64,000 nt of DNA from Chloroflexota bacterium (GCA_003670575.1 QWRD01000006.1:1-64000), one strand, 5' to 3'. Numbered from the stretch's first letter, positions 1 through 10,102 are shown. Program-made: numbers and translations. The notes: a model not told the origin generated them from the letters alone.

Positions 1-95
1 GCGTGCCGTTGACGTGTCGGCGAAGGCATCTCGCGAGCGGGTTGAAATCAGCGGCTCGGTGCCAATGATCGACTCATCGGACTACGCGAATTTGG

Positions 96-1229
96 TCACC
101 ATTGAACGAACATCGGCATGACGACGTGCACGTAGCGGTCGTCGCCGACGGGGCGGAGGACGCCGGGCGCGGAGGGCGAGCTGGTCTCGATGGCGACACG
201 GTCGGTGTTGAGGACGTTGAGCACTTCCATCAGGTAGCGGCTGTTGAAGGCGATCTTCGCCTCTTCGCCGGTGACGACCGCATCGATCTCGCCCTCGTTG
301 TTGCCGACTTCTTCGGCGCGCGCGGTCACGAGTAGGCGGCCTGGGCTGCCGGCGGCGCCGGGAGTCGCGATCAACCGCACGATGCCCGAGCCGTCGCGTG
401 CGAAGATCGACGCGAGCCGGGTCTCCTGCTGGAATTCCTTGACCGTCACCTCGGTGTGGGTAGCGCTGCTCGCGGGAATCAGTTGTTGGTAGTTGGGGAA
501 CGTCCCCTGGATCAGGTTCGCGATCAGCGTCGCGTGTCCCAGGTCGAACAGCACCTGCGTTTGCGCGTTGTTTACCGTCATGCGCACGGGACGCTCGGCC
601 TCGGCGAGTAATCGCGAGAGCTCGCCGAGCGCGCGCGCCGGCACAATCACCTCGCGCTCCTGGCCCGCGCCCTCGAGGTCGAGACGGAATACGGCCAGAC
701 GGAAGCCGTCCGCGGCCGCGAGGCGAATACCGCTCGGGCCGATCGCGAAGTCGACGCCAGTGAGTACTGGTCGCGAGTCATCAGTCGCCGCAGCGAAGAC
801 GACGTGCTCCAGCGCCTCGCGCAGTTTCTCCGGCGCGATCTCGACGGCGCTCGCACCCTCGACTGTCGGGATCGGGGGGAACTCGTCGGGGTCCATCCCA
901 CCGATGGAGGCCGCGTTGCGTGCGCATGAGAGGCTCACCTGTCGGGAGCGTTCCGCCAGCGCCATTTCAATCTCATCGCGTGGCAACGTAGCCACGAAGT
1001 CGGACAGCAGCCGCGACGGCATTGTGATCGAACCGGGCTGGATGACGTGCGCCGGGATGGTGTACGTGATCGCAATCGTCTCCGCATCGGTCGCGGAAAG
1101 CTTGATGGAGGTCTCTTCGGCCACCACCAGAATGTGCTGCGTAATCGGGAGCACGGAGCGGGCGGGGACGGCTCGAGACACCGCGCTCAGTGCGCGGTGG
1201 AGCTGATCCTGTTGGCAGGTGACGCGCAT
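96..1229 (-). CDS. dnaN: DNA polymerase III subunit beta (sliding clamp)
   Basis: Ring-shaped processivity clamp that tethers the replicative polymerase to DNA. The 377-residue product has the normal family length, the typical N-terminus MRVTCQQ, and the C-terminal YVHVVMPMFVQW, close to the usual clamp ending. The ATG at 1229 is preferred over an in-frame start at 1241 because it gives the family N-terminus and has GAGG just upstream. A TATACT -10-like box lies on the minus strand at 1283-1278, so the gene probably has its own promoter. Neither dnaA nor recF is visible at this edge. The 95 bases downstream of the stop hold no gene I can recognise. Confidence 0.96.
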   Translation of the reverse strand: MRVTCQQDQLHRALSAVSRAVPARSVLPITQHILVVAEETSIKLSATDAETIAITYTIPAHVIQPGSITMPSRLLSDFVATLPRDEIEMALAERSRQVSLSCARNAASIGGMDPDEFPPIPTVEGASAVEIAPEKLREALEHVVFAAATDDSRPVLTGVDFAIGPSGIRLAAADGFRLAVFRLDLEGAGQEREVIVPARALGELSRLLAEAERPVRMTVNNAQTQVLFDLGHATLIANLIQGTFPNYQQLIPASSATHTEVTVKEFQQETRLASIFARDGSGIVRLIATPGAAGSPGRLLVTARAEEVGNNEGEIDAVVTGEEAKIAFNSRYLMEVLNVLNTDRVAIETSSPSAPGVLRPVGDDRYVHVVMPMFVQW

Positions 1230-1353
1230 CGAGCCTCGCAAACGCTCAAGGGCATGAGCAATTGACTTGCTTACATGAGTATACGGTTATGCTCGATCGG
1301 CGGCAATCAGGGTCGGCCCGAATCGGGCCGCGGCGTGGGGCCCGTGCCGATGG

Positions 1354-2307
1354 CTAGCGCGGCGGCAGGCCAGCCGACTCCGCGACGGGGGTCAGCGCTG
1401 GCTGACCGCCGAGGCCCGCGAGCACGTTCTGGACTGCCAGGTCGCCCATCGCCTCGCGGGTGGCGTGGGTTGCGCTGCCGACGTGCGGAGTGAGTACCAC
1501 CTGGTCGAGCGCGAACAGTTCGCGCGGCATATCCGGCTCGCGGTCGAAGACATCGAGGGCGGCCGCGCCGAGGCTGCCATCCAGCAGGCACCGTACGAGT
1601 GCTGCCTCGTCCACCACCGAGCCGCGAGCGATGTTGATGAGCGTGCCCTGCGGCCCAAGCGCGCGCAGCACTTCATCCGTCACCGCGTGGCGGGTCTCCG
1701 CTCCACCCGGAATGGTCAGCAGCATCACGTCGCTCGCGTGCGCCAGACTGAGCGCGTCGACGTGATACGGGTACGCTACGTCCGTGCGCTGTCGGCGGTT
1801 CGAGTACTCGACGCGCATGCCGAAGGCCTCTGCGCGCGCGGCGATCGCCAGCCCGATACGGCCGAGGCCGAGGATGCCGAGGGTCAGGCCGCGCAGGTGA
1901 CGTGTGAACGGGAACGCGCCGCGCAGCCAATCGCCACGCCGCACGAATGCGTCGGCTGCCACGATCCGACGCTCCGTTGCGAGGATCAGTGCCAGCCCGA
2001 GGTCCGCCACGGAGTCCGTCAGCACGTCTGGTGTGTTGGTGACGATGATTCTGCGCGCTGTCGCGGCTGCCACGTCGATGTTGTCGTAGCCGACGGCGAC
2101 GCATGCGATCAGCCGCAGGTTCGGCAGCGCCTGGATCAGCGCGGCGTCGACGCCCGCGCTGCCGATCACGGCCTCAATGCGCGGGCCGACCTCCTGGAGG
2201 AATGCGGCGCGGTCGGTCGCCTCGTCGAGTCGATGCAGCGTGTGCTGCCCCGCGAGTCGGGCCATCGAGGTCGGGTAGAACGCGCGGGTGACCAGAACAT
2301 CAGCCAT
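1354..2307 (-). CDS. D-2-hydroxyacid dehydrogenase (glyoxylate/hydroxypyruvate reductase type)
   Basis: NAD(P)-dependent oxidoreductase of the D-isomer-specific 2-hydroxyacid dehydrogenase family, probably acting on glyoxylate, hydroxypyruvate or glycerate. The 317-residue protein has the split catalytic domain, the Rossmann motif GLGRIG at residues 147-152, and the catalytic Arg (NIARGS), Glu (DREPD) and His (TPHVGSATH) in the usual order. It is the last gene of the haem operon, starting about 30 nt after the hemL stop, but no haem role is known for the family. The substrate cannot be read from the sequence; erythronate-4-phosphate or phosphoglycerate dehydrogenase activity is less likely because no extra C-terminal domain is present. 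Confidence 0.88.
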   Translation of the reverse strand: MADVLVTRAFYPTSMARLAGQHTLHRLDEATDRAAFLQEVGPRIEAVIGSAGVDAALIQALPNLRLIACVAVGYDNIDVAAATARRIIVTNTPDVLTDSVADLGLALILATERRIVAADAFVRRGDWLRGAFPFTRHLRGLTLGILGLGRIGLAIAARAEAFGMRVEYSNRRQRTDVAYPYHVDALSLAHASDVMLLTIPGGAETRHAVTDEVLRALGPQGTLINIARGSVVDEAALVRCLLDGSLGAAALDVFDREPDMPRELFALDQVVLTPHVGSATHATREAMGDLAVQNVLAGLGGQPALTPVAESAGLPPR

Positions 2308-2336
2308 CGTGGAACTCCCTTCGCGCGCGCGTGCGA

Positions 2337-3623
2337 CTACAGCGCGCGCAGCGACTCGGTTGCCGCCTCGATCGTGCGATCGACTGCCACCTCATCGTGC
2401 GCGAGCGAGAGGAACCAGCACTCGAACTGAGAGGGCGGCAGCAGGATGCCGTGCTCGAGCATCGCGGCGTGGAAGCGCGCGAATGCGGCGGTGTCTGACC
2501 GTCGCGCCTCGGCGTAGTCCGTCGGGATCGAGGGCTGGAAGAACGGCGTGAGCGTGGATCCTGCGCGCGCGACGGAGAGCGGCACGCCGGCCGCCTTCGC
2601 GGCCTCGGTCAGCCCGCGCTCCAGCCGACCGCCCAACTCATCGAGGCGACCGTACGGGTCGGAGTGTGCCGCAATCGCGTCGAGTGTTGCGATGCCCGCA
2701 GCCATCGCCAACGGATTTCCGGAGAGCGTGCCGGCCTGGTACACGTCTCCCGCGGGCGCCATGCGCTCCATGATCGCTCGCGATGCGCCGTACGCGCCGA
2801 CGGGTAGACCGCCGCCGATCACCTTGCCGAGCGCCGTGATGTCCGGGCGAACGTCGAACAGTTGCTGTGCGCCGCCCGGCCCGGAGCGGAACCCGGTGAT
2901 TACCTCGTCGAACAGCAGCAGCGCGCCGAACTCGTCGCAGAGCGCGCGCAACCCCTGCAGGAAGCCCTCGCCCGGGCGCACCAGTCCCATGTTCCCGGCT
3001 ACCGGCTCCACGATGATGCACGCGATCTGCCCGGGGTGCGCCTCGAACGCCACGCGCGCGGCCGCAAGGTCGTTGTACGGCGTGACCAGCGTTTGCGCGG
3101 CGAATGCCGCCGGGACGCCGGGCGAGTCCGGCAGCCCGAGCGTCGCGACACCGGAGCCCGCCGAAGCGAGCAGTCCGTCTGCGTGCCCGTGGTATCCACC
3201 GTCAAACTTCAGCACTAGGTCGCGACCGGTGACTGCGCGCGCCAACCGCAGCGCGGTCATCGTCGCCTCCGTGCCGGAGTTGACGAAGCGCACCATCTCG
3301 ACCGACGGCACCGCTGCGATGACGCGTGCCGCGAGCTCGACCTCGGCCTCCGTGGGCGCACCGAACGATGTGCCGTGGCCCGCGGCCTCGCGGATCGCGT
3401 GCACGACGTGTGGGTGCGCGTGCCCGAGGATCAACGGGCCGAAGGAGCAGACGTAGTCGATGTACTCGTTACCATCGACGTCGGTGACTATCGCGCCGCT
3501 GCCCTTCGCCAGCACGACGGGTTCGCCGCCGACGGCACGATAGGCGCGGACGGGCGAGTCGACGCCGCCCGGTAGCAACGTACGTGCGCGCTGCATGATG
3601 TCGCGCGAGCGGTCTCGGTTCAT
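2337..3623 (-). CDS. hemL: Glutamate-1-semialdehyde 2,1-aminomutase
   Basis: PLP enzyme that converts glutamate-1-semialdehyde to 5-aminolevulinate, the second step of the C5 route after HemA. I start it at ATG 3623 (MNRDRSRDIM), which gives 428 residues, the usual length, rather than at an upstream in-frame ATG at 3773 that would add 50 low-quality residues and overlap the HAD gene. The PLP lysine is K267 in TALGKVIGGG, and the NSGTEA and GGYHGH phosphate/PLP motifs are present at about 115-147. It lies downstream of hemB and the HAD gene in the haem operon, so hemA and hemL are co-transcribed. Confidence 0.96.
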   Translation of the reverse strand: MNRDRSRDIMQRARTLLPGGVDSPVRAYRAVGGEPVVLAKGSGAIVTDVDGNEYIDYVCSFGPLILGHAHPHVVHAIREAAGHGTSFGAPTEAEVELAARVIAAVPSVEMVRFVNSGTEATMTALRLARAVTGRDLVLKFDGGYHGHADGLLASAGSGVATLGLPDSPGVPAAFAAQTLVTPYNDLAAARVAFEAHPGQIACIIVEPVAGNMGLVRPGEGFLQGLRALCDEFGALLLFDEVITGFRSGPGGAQQLFDVRPDITALGKVIGGGLPVGAYGASRAIMERMAPAGDVYQAGTLSGNPLAMAAGIATLDAIAAHSDPYGRLDELGGRLERGLTEAAKAAGVPLSVARAGSTLTPFFQPSIPTDYAEARRSDTAAFARFHAAMLEHGILLPPSQFECWFLSLAHDEVAVDRTIEAATESLRAL

Positions 3624-3702
3624 TCGGGCGTCCAATCCTGCAGTCCACGGGTTGTTTGTGTAGTGCGAGCGGTTACTGTCGCTGCGCTGGCGAGCGCGCC
3701 GG

Positions 3703-4542
3703 TCATGCTCCGAATGCCTCCGCGATCTCGGCGAGAGATGCAACTTCGATGTCCGGTGTTGGCGGGTCTTCACGCGGCGGGTCGCCGGGTGCGAGCGGTG
3801 CCGGTGGTGTCTGCTCCTCGGGGCGCTTGATCCACGCGGCCCGCATGCCCGCGTGCATTGAGCCGACTACGTCGGTCGCGGCGGAGTCTCCGACGTACAG
3901 CACCTCGCTCGGTACGTAACCGAGGCGATGGCAGAGCGCGAGGAATGCGGTGCGCGCTGGCTTGTACATGCGCAGCGACTCCGATGACTGGATCACGGAG
4001 AAGCGCAGCCGGTTGAACGACACGGCGCTCTGCAAGAAATCCTCGTCGGCGTTCGACATCAGGCCCAGCAGCAGACCGTGCCGTGCGAGGCGCTCAATCG
4101 TCTCGTGGGCGTCCGGGTAGGCGGGGGCGTGGCTCAACACCGTACGCAGGTGGCTGGCGCCAGCCTCGGCGTCGCCGCGCAACTCGTACTTCTCGAACGT
4201 GTATACGAACTGTCGACGCCACATCTCCCAGGTCGTGACCCACTCGCGCGCGGGAACATCGAGCATCTTCTGGCGGTCGAGTTTGCCATCCTCGACGGCA
4301 TGGTCGGGCGCCCAGATGCTGACCTTGCGAAACGCTTCCTGCTGGAAGGTCTTCGCGATCTCCTCGTGGTCGCCGGGCAACCCCTGCTGGTCGAGCACAT
4401 CTTTGATCGCGGCCTGGAAGTCCCATGAGAACAGTGTCCCGTACGCATCGAACGCCACGGCGCGGATCGCTGAGGGGTCGAACGTGGCGCATGCAGACAG
4501 CGGAGCTGCAGATGCCTCCATGCTCGAGCCTTCCGCCGTCAC
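3703..4542 (-). CDS. HAD-superfamily hydrolase (haloacid dehalogenase type II-like)
   Basis: Hydrolase with the HAD fold: nucleophile Asp in FDAYGTLF near residue 31, motif II Ser/Asn (LMSNAD), motif III Lys (MYKPAR) and motif IV acidic residues (YVGDSAATD). The closest family pattern is haloacid dehalogenase type II, but many such proteins are phosphatases of unknown substrate. The start is probably GTG 4542, which overlaps the hemB stop (GTGA); ATG 4521 is an alternative. The proline-rich tail before the last helix is unusual. Its position between hemB and hemL suggests a link to tetrapyrrole synthesis, perhaps removal of a phosphorylated or damaged intermediate, but that is inference only. 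Confidence 0.82.
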   Translation of the reverse strand: MTAEGSSMEASAAPLSACATFDPSAIRAVAFDAYGTLFSWDFQAAIKDVLDQQGLPGDHEEIAKTFQQEAFRKVSIWAPDHAVEDGKLDRQKMLDVPAREWVTTWEMWRRQFVYTFEKYELRGDAEAGASHLRTVLSHAPAYPDAHETIERLARHGLLLGLMSNADEDFLQSAVSFNRLRFSVIQSSESLRMYKPARTAFLALCHRLGYVPSEVLYVGDSAATDVVGSMHAGMRAAWIKRPEEQTPPAPLAPGDPPREDPPTPDIEVASLAEIAEAFGA

Positions 4543-5531
4543 TCGCTCAGCCAGCGCGCTGCCTCCTTGGCGTGGTACGTGATCACGATGTCCGCGCCCG
4601 CGCGCCGGATGGAGGTCAGCGTCTCCAGCACGATCGCTCGCTCGTCCAGCCAGCCCTGCGCGGCTGCCGCCTTCACCATCGCATACTCGCCGGAGACGTT
4701 GTAGGCCGCCACCGGCAGCGTGGTCGCCTCTCGCACGGCACGAATGACATCGAGGTACGCGAGCGCCGGCTTCACCATGACGATGTCTGCCTGCTCCGCG
4801 ATGTCCGCAGCCACCTCGCGCAGCGCCTCGCGGCTGTTCGCGGGGTCCATCTGGTAGCCGCGGCGGTCGCCGAACGCCGGTGTGGAGTCCGCGGCCTCGC
4901 GGAACGGGCCGTAGAACGCGGAGGCGTACTTCGCGCTGTACGCCATGATCGGCAGCGCGAGGTGGCCCGCGTCGTCCAGCGCCTGCCGGATTGCGCCCAC
5001 GCGCCCGTCCATCATGTCCGACGGCGCGATGAGGTCCGCACCCGCGTCCGCCAGCGAGACCGCCGCGCGCGCCAACAACTCTAGCGAGGCGTCGTTTTCG
5101 ACCTCGCCGCGCGGCGTGAGCAGCCCGCAGTGGCCGTGGTCTGTGTACTCGCAGAGGCAGACGTCGCCGACGACCAGCAGCTCCGGATCGGCGTCCTTCA
5201 GCGCGCGCGTGGCCTGCTGCACGATGCCGTCCACGGCGTATCCCTCGCTCCCAACGGCGTCCTTCGCCTCCGGGATACCGAACAGCAACACCGCGCGAAT
5301 GCCGAGGCTGCGCAACTCGCGGGCCTCGGCGGCCAGCAGATCCACCGAGATCCGCGCCTGCCCCGGCATCGAGGAGATCGGCTCGCGCACCCCGCGGCCG
5401 TGTGTCACGAACAGCGGGTAGATGAACTGCGCGGGGTCGAGGCGCGTTTCCCGCACCAACGCGCGCATTGCGGCGCTCCCGCGTGTGCGGCGCGTGCGTG
5501 CGAACTCGGTGGGTATGGTGCGTGTGGTCAT
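4539..5531 (-). CDS. hemB: Porphobilinogen synthase (5-aminolevulinate dehydratase)
   Basis: Condenses two molecules of 5-aminolevulinate to porphobilinogen. The 330-residue protein has both Schiff-base lysines, K201 (MAYSAKYAS) and K254 ([10 protein letters not shown]). The metal site reads [14 protein letters not shown] with Cys125, Cys127 and Cys135, so it is the zinc-dependent form rather than the Asp-rich magnesium form. The start overlaps the cobA-hemD stop (ATGA at 5528-5531) and the stop overlaps the HAD start (GTGA at 4539-4542), which points to translational coupling within the operon. Confidence 0.97.
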   Translation of the reverse strand: MTTRTIPTEFARTRRTRGSAAMRALVRETRLDPAQFIYPLFVTHGRGVREPISSMPGQARISVDLLAAEARELRSLGIRAVLLFGIPEAKDAVGSEGYAVDGIVQQATRALKDADPELLVVGDVCLCEYTDHGHCGLLTPRGEVENDASLELLARAAVSLADAGADLIAPSDMMDGRVGAIRQALDDAGHLALPIMAYSAKYASAFYGPFREAADSTPAFGDRRGYQMDPANSREALREVAADIAEQADIVMVKPALAYLDVIRAVREATTLPVAAYNVSGEYAMVKAAAAQGWLDERAIVLETLTSIRRAGADIVITYHAKEAARWLSE

Positions 5532-7084
5532 GCTTGCTCCCGCATATTCACTGCCGCGCGCAGGGCAGCGACGAGGCCCGCGATCGTGTACTCAGCCGCC
5601 ACCACGTCGGGCACGAATCCGGCCTCGCGGGCAGCGTCGGCGGTGGAGGGGCCGATGCACGCGATCAGTGCGCCGCGCAGCGCCTCGATGTCCCGCCCGA
5701 GCACCGCGACCAGGTTGCGCACCGTGGAGGATGAGGTGAACGTCACGATATCGATCTCGCCGCGGCGGATGCGGTCGAGCGCACCTTCCGGCGGGCTCGC
5801 TGGCGGCGCCGCGAGGTAGAGTGTCAATTCGTCGACGGTCGAACCGGCCGCTCGCAGTCCATCGGGCAGCACCATGCGCGCACCCTCCGCACGCGGCAGC
5901 AGCACTTGCGTTCCGCCGGCGCCGGCGGCGAGCAGCGCCGCGAGCGCGCCCTCGCCGGTCGCTTCGGCAGGCACGAGGTCCGCGCGCAGCCCGCGGGCGA
6001 GCAGCGCGTCGGCGGTCGCGGGGCCGATCGCGCACAGGCGCGCTCCCGCGAACAGTCGTGCATCGGCGTCGCGATCGCGCAGCAGTTCGAACGTCACCTC
6101 GACAGCGTTCTCCGAGGTGAAGACGACCCAGCCGTACGCTCCCGAGCGCAGCGCCTGGACGGCTGCGTCCACGGCCGAGGGGTCGGCGCGACGCAGTATC
6201 TCGATTGCGGGGAGCAGCACCGGCAGCGCGCTCTCGCTGCGCAACGCCTCGGCGAGACTCGACGCCTGCTGGCGGGTGCGGGTGATGAGCACGCGCTTCC
6301 CGGCGAGCGTGCCCCGACCGGCCGCCGCGAGTCGTGAGCGCAGTCGTACCACCTCGCCCACCACAAAGAGGGCTGGCGCCTCCACGCCCTCGTCGCGCGC
6401 GGCCTGCGCGATGTGTTCGAGCGTCGCCGCGACCACCCGCTGTTGCGGAGTGGTCGCGGCGTGCACGAGCGCGCATGGCGTCGATCGTGCGCGGCCACCC
6501 TCGATCAGAGCGGCGGCAATCGCGTCGAGGTTGCCCACGCCCATGAGCACGACCAGCGTGTCCACGGCGGTGGCGAGGTGCTGCCAGTCGGTCGCCTGTT
6601 CGCTGCGCGTGGGCGCCTCGTGGCCCGTGACCACGGCGAACGAGGCGGCGATGCCACGATGCGTGATCGGGATGCCGGCCGCGGCAAGTCCACCAATCGC
6701 CGAGGTGATGCCAGGTATCTCCGTCACCGCGATACCGGCTTCGATCAGCGCCTCGGCTTCCTCGCCGCCGCGCCCGAAGACGAACGGGTCGCCGCCCTTG
6801 AGACGCACCACTCGCTTGCCCGCGCGTCCGTGTTCGACGAGCGCCGCGTTGATTTGGTCCTGTGTCATCGCCTGCCGACCGACGGCCTTGCCGACATCGA
6901 TGCGCACTGCTTCCGGAGGGCACTCGTCCAGCAGCTCGGGCGGCGAGAGGCGGTCGTACAGCACGACGTCTGCGCGCCGCAGCGCCGCGAGGCCTGCAAC
7001 GGTGATGTAGCCAGGATCCCCGGGGCCACCGCCCACCAGCCAGACGTGTCCGTCGCCGGCGCCTGCTTTGGCAGTGGTGCTCAC
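5528..7084 (-). CDS. cobA-hemD: Fused uroporphyrinogen-III C-methyltransferase / uroporphyrinogen-III synthase
   Basis: Two-domain enzyme at the branch point of tetrapyrrole synthesis. Residues about 10-250 form the SAM-dependent methyltransferase that makes precorrin-2 ([12 protein letters not shown] loop; [17 protein letters not shown]). Residues about 265-515 form the synthase that cyclises hydroxymethylbilane to uroporphyrinogen III. The start is GTG 7084, overlapping the hemC stop as GTGA, and gives 518 residues beginning VSTTAKAG; a longer frame upstream has no similarity. The methyltransferase half commits uroporphyrinogen III to the sirohaem branch, consistent with ahbAB and the precorrin-2 dehydrogenase in the same operon. 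The fusion is known from other bacteria. Confidence 0.96.
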   Translation of the reverse strand: MSTTAKAGAGDGHVWLVGGGPGDPGYITVAGLAALRRADVVLYDRLSPPELLDECPPEAVRIDVGKAVGRQAMTQDQINAALVEHGRAGKRVVRLKGGDPFVFGRGGEEAEALIEAGIAVTEIPGITSAIGGLAAAGIPITHRGIAASFAVVTGHEAPTRSEQATDWQHLATAVDTLVVLMGVGNLDAIAAALIEGGRARSTPCALVHAATTPQQRVVAATLEHIAQAARDEGVEAPALFVVGEVVRLRSRLAAAGRGTLAGKRVLITRTRQQASSLAEALRSESALPVLLPAIEILRRADPSAVDAAVQALRSGAYGWVVFTSENAVEVTFELLRDRDADARLFAGARLCAIGPATADALLARGLRADLVPAEATGEGALAALLAAGAGGTQVLLPRAEGARMVLPDGLRAAGSTVDELTLYLAAPPASPPEGALDRIRRGEIDIVTFTSSSTVRNLVAVLGRDIEALRGALIACIGPSTADAAREAGFVPDVVAAEYTIAGLVAALRAAVNMREQA

Positions 7085-8013
7085 GGCTGCGGCGCCTTGA
7101 TGCGGTCGATCAACATCGTCAGCCGTTCGGCCATGCCGGCACCGAGGGCATCCGCGCCACCGGACGCGCCGGTGCCGTCGCCGAAGATCGGGTGTCCTAC
7201 GGCCTCGTCCTGGATCATCGCGCGCAGCACGACGAGGTCGCGATCGAGGCGTGCGTAGGCGCCAACAGGCAGCGTGCATCCGGAGCCGAGGGCGCGCAGG
7301 AACGCGCGCTCTGCGGTCGCTGCGGTGCGCGTGCGCGCGTCGTCGATGGTCGCCAGCAACGCCAGCACGGCCTCGTCATCCTCGCGGCATTCGATTGCGA
7401 CGATGCCCTGCGCCGGTGCGGGGACGAACTCCTGCGCATCGAACAGTTGCGTCGCCTCGGCAAGCCGTCCGAGCCGTTCGAGGCCTGCCGCCGCGAGCAG
7501 TACGCCGTCCAATTCGCCGTCCATGACCTTGCGAATGCGTGTGTCGACGTTCCCGCGCACCTCGACCGCCTCGATGTCCGGACGCATCAGCGCCAGCATC
7601 GCCACACGGCGTTGCGATGAGGTGCCGACGCGTGCACCCGCGGGCAGATCGGCGAGCCGTCGCCCGCCGGATGCCACCAGCACGTCGCGCGCGTCGCCTC
7701 GAGGCAACACCGCGCCGATGGTGAGGCCGGGCGCGAGTTCGGTGGGTACGTCCTTCATGGAGTGCACGGCGATGTCCGCACGACCCTCCAACAGCGCATC
7801 CTCCACTCCACGCACGAAGACACCGCGGCCGCCCAGTATGCTTAACGGTGTGGAGCGGTCGACATCACCCTCGGTGGTGATTTGGACATAGTTGATCCGC
7901 AGCGCGGGATCCTGCTGCTGCAGTGCCTGTACCGCCAGCGCAGCCTGCGCAAGCGCGAGCGCAGAGCCACGGCTGGCGACGCGCAGGCTAGTAAGGGCTC
8001 GTAACGCTGTCAT
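7081..8013 (-). CDS. hemC: Hydroxymethylbilane synthase (porphobilinogen deaminase)
   Basis: Polymerises four porphobilinogen units into hydroxymethylbilane. The 310-residue protein has the catalytic Asp88 in HSMKDVP, the arginine-rich substrate segment (GTSSQRR), and Cys246 in ALGSGCTLPVG, which carries the covalent dipyrromethane cofactor. The start overlaps the hemA stop by 4 nt (8010-8013) and the stop overlaps the next start by 4 nt. Confidence 0.97.
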   Translation of the reverse strand: MTALRALTSLRVASRGSALALAQAALAVQALQQQDPALRINYVQITTEGDVDRSTPLSILGGRGVFVRGVEDALLEGRADIAVHSMKDVPTELAPGLTIGAVLPRGDARDVLVASGGRRLADLPAGARVGTSSQRRVAMLALMRPDIEAVEVRGNVDTRIRKVMDGELDGVLLAAAGLERLGRLAEATQLFDAQEFVPAPAQGIVAIECREDDEAVLALLATIDDARTRTAATAERAFLRALGSGCTLPVGAYARLDRDLVVLRAMIQDEAVGHPIFGDGTGASGGADALGAGMAERLTMLIDRIKAPQP

Positions 8014-9320
8014 GCGCCGGACGGATCATCGGCGCGGAAGTTCCCGGCCGTGGCGGCATCGAGGTTGCCGTCGTCTTCGTCCTCGATGACATCGAGCCGG
8101 AACAGCCGACGCGCTGTATCGACGAAGACCTCGCGGTTGCCGAACTCGCGCAGACTACTGATCGGGTCGTGCAGCAACTGCTTCACGATCGCCTTGGTGA
8201 GCGCGTCCAGGTGCACACGCTCCTCCGAGGTGACATCCAGGCGGCGCAGCGTGCGAGTGAGCTCCGCCTGACGTACGCGCTCCGCACGTTCCGTGAGCGC
8301 GGTGATGGTGGGGGCAACCTGGAGCTGCTCCCACCAGGTGAGGAAGCGATCGGCTTCCTGATCGACGATGGCTCGCACCGCGTCCACCTCGCCCGCACGC
8401 GCGGCGAAGTGCTCGGCGGCGATCGCCTGCAAATCGTCCAGGTCGTAGTGCGTCACGTCCGGCAGCTCGCCGATCGCTGGGTCGCAGTCGCGCGGCATAC
8501 CGATGTCGATCACGAGCAGGGGCCGCCCGGGGCGTCGCGCCATCGCGGCGTGTACGAGGGGCACGGTCACCAGCGGCTCCGGCGTATCCGCGGCGGCGAT
8601 GACCACGTCGGCCGACGCGATCGCGTCCTCCAACTGGTCGAGGCGGAGGGCACGGCCGCCGAGCTCCGCAGCCAGCGCCTGTCCACGTTCGGCGGTGCGG
8701 TTCACGACCAGCACTTGGCCGACCCCACGGTCAATCAATGCCGCAGCGGCCAATCGTCCTGCCTCGCCGGCACCAATCACCAGCACGGTGGCGTGTTCCG
8801 TCTCCGGATAGAGGGCGCGTGCCTGCTGCACGGCGATTGAGGAGACGGAGACCGCGTGGTGGCTGATCGCGGTCTCGGCTCGCGCGCGTCGGCCGACGCG
8901 GATCGCGCTGTGAAACAGCCGCGAGAGCATCGCGTCATCGGTACGAGCGGCGGTCGCCGCGGAGAAGGCGGCCCGAACCTGGCCGAGCACTTCGTGTTCG
9001 CCGAGCACCATCGAGTCGAGGCCGGCCGCGACGGTGTAGAGGTGGCGCACGGCATCCAGATGGTGCGCTGCTGCGAAATGCCGGTCCGCCAGATCTCGAT
9101 CCGCGCCGGTCGTCTGCGAGAGGAACTCGAGTACGTCCGCGCGCTCGTGTGTGCCCGGCAGGTACACCTCGATGCGGTTGCATGTGTTGACGATGGTGCC
9201 CGCGCCAAAGCGTCGGCCCAGCTCCGCAAGCACGCCCGGCAGATCATCCGCGGCGATAGCCAGCTGCTCGCGCACCTCGATCGGCGCTGTGTGATGGCTG
9301 AGGCCTACGTAGGTCAGCAT
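8010..9320 (-). CDS. hemA: Glutamyl-tRNA reductase
   Basis: Reduces glutamyl-tRNA(Glu) to glutamate-1-semialdehyde, the first committed step of the C5 route. The 436-residue protein has the catalytic Cys47 in NTCNRIEVY and the GLSHHTAP N-terminus, followed by an NADPH-binding domain (VIGAGEAG near residue 184) and the C-terminal dimerisation helix with LDALTKAIVKQLLHDP. It is translationally coupled to hemC (4-nt overlap) and begins 4 nt after the precorrin-2 dehydrogenase stop. Confidence 0.97.
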   Translation of the reverse strand: MLTYVGLSHHTAPIEVREQLAIAADDLPGVLAELGRRFGAGTIVNTCNRIEVYLPGTHERADVLEFLSQTTGADRDLADRHFAAAHHLDAVRHLYTVAAGLDSMVLGEHEVLGQVRAAFSAATAARTDDAMLSRLFHSAIRVGRRARAETAISHHAVSVSSIAVQQARALYPETEHATVLVIGAGEAGRLAAAALIDRGVGQVLVVNRTAERGQALAAELGGRALRLDQLEDAIASADVVIAAADTPEPLVTVPLVHAAMARRPGRPLLVIDIGMPRDCDPAIGELPDVTHYDLDDLQAIAAEHFAARAGEVDAVRAIVDQEADRFLTWWEQLQVAPTITALTERAERVRQAELTRTLRRLDVTSEERVHLDALTKAIVKQLLHDPISSLREFGNREVFVDTARRLFRLDVIEDEDDGNLDAATAGNFRADDPSGA

Positions 9321-9324
9321 TGCG

Positions 9325-10050
9325 CTAGCCGTCTCGTCCGGGCGAGGCGATCAACGGCGCGTCGAGTCCGAGCGCGGTGCTCATCCGGGCCTTCGCGTCT
9401 GTGATGCGTCCGGCGCGCAGCAGCGCCAGCAACTCATCATCGATGGCCGTCTGCCAACGGTCGGCGGGGATGCGGTTTGGGCAACTCGTGCACAGTAGCG
9501 GCGGGGGCGTGCGTACCAAACTGCAGCCGGCGGCGCACTGGCGATCTCGCTGTCGGACGAGCACGCGCAGCTCTTTCAGAAGGTCGCCGAGCGCGACCAC
9601 GTCGTCGCTCAGGAACTCTTCCATTCGCTCGCGCAGCCAGCGTGCCAGCGCTGGACTGGCGCCGCCCGTGGAGGTCGCGATCGCAATCGTGCCGCGCTGT
9701 GCGAGCGAAGGCAGGATGAAGTCGCAGTTCGCAGCGTCGTCGGCGGCGTTGACCCAGATGTCCTGCGCGCGCGCATCGGCGGCAACGCGGGCGTTCACCT
9801 CGCCGTCGTCGGTGGCGACCATCACGACGTCCATGCCATCCACATCGCCGTCCTCGTAGACGCGCTGCTGCAGCGTGGCACGGCCGTCATCGATGTATGC
9901 CTGTACCGCCGGAATCAGCTCCGGCGCAACCACGGTGACGCGGGCACCGGCGTCCACCAACTTGCCGATCTTCTCGAGTGCGACGTGTCCGCCGCCGACG
10001 AGCAGTACCGGTCGGTCACGCATCTCCACGAAGATTGGGTAGTACCCCAT
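9325..10050 (-). CDS. Precorrin-2 dehydrogenase / sirohydrochlorin ferrochelatase-type protein with a Cys-rich insertion
   Basis: Met8p/CysG N-terminal family: oxidises precorrin-2 to sirohydrochlorin with NAD and, in some members, inserts iron. Residues 1-145 carry the NAD motif VGGGHVALEK (18-27), the conserved NAADDAANCDF segment (101-111) containing the expected catalytic Asp, and TSTGGASPALAR. After residue 150 it departs from the family: four cysteines, C172, C176, C187 and C190, make a CX3C-X10-CX2C arrangement around a Pro-rich loop, followed by a short helical tail. This could bind a metal or Fe-S centre. The GGGAG-type ribosome site upstream supports ATG 10050. No separate sirohaem chelatase gene is seen in the window. 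Confidence 0.88.
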   Translation of the reverse strand: MGYYPIFVEMRDRPVLLVGGGHVALEKIGKLVDAGARVTVVAPELIPAVQAYIDDGRATLQQRVYEDGDVDGMDVVMVATDDGEVNARVAADARAQDIWVNAADDAANCDFILPSLAQRGTIAIATSTGGASPALARWLRERMEEFLSDDVVALGDLLKELRVLVRQRDRQCAAGCSLVRTPPPLLCTSCPNRIPADRWQTAIDDELLALLRAGRITDAKARMSTALGLDAPLIASPGRDG

Positions 10051-10102
10051 TGGCTCCCTGTCCCTGTCGTCCAGACTTCCGTGCTGTCTCGAACTATCCG
10101 AC

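Noticed and set aside
3624-3773. Extension of HemL by 50 residues to the upstream ATG
   Set aside because: It would overlap the HAD gene and adds residues without family similarity; ATG 3623 gives the normal length.
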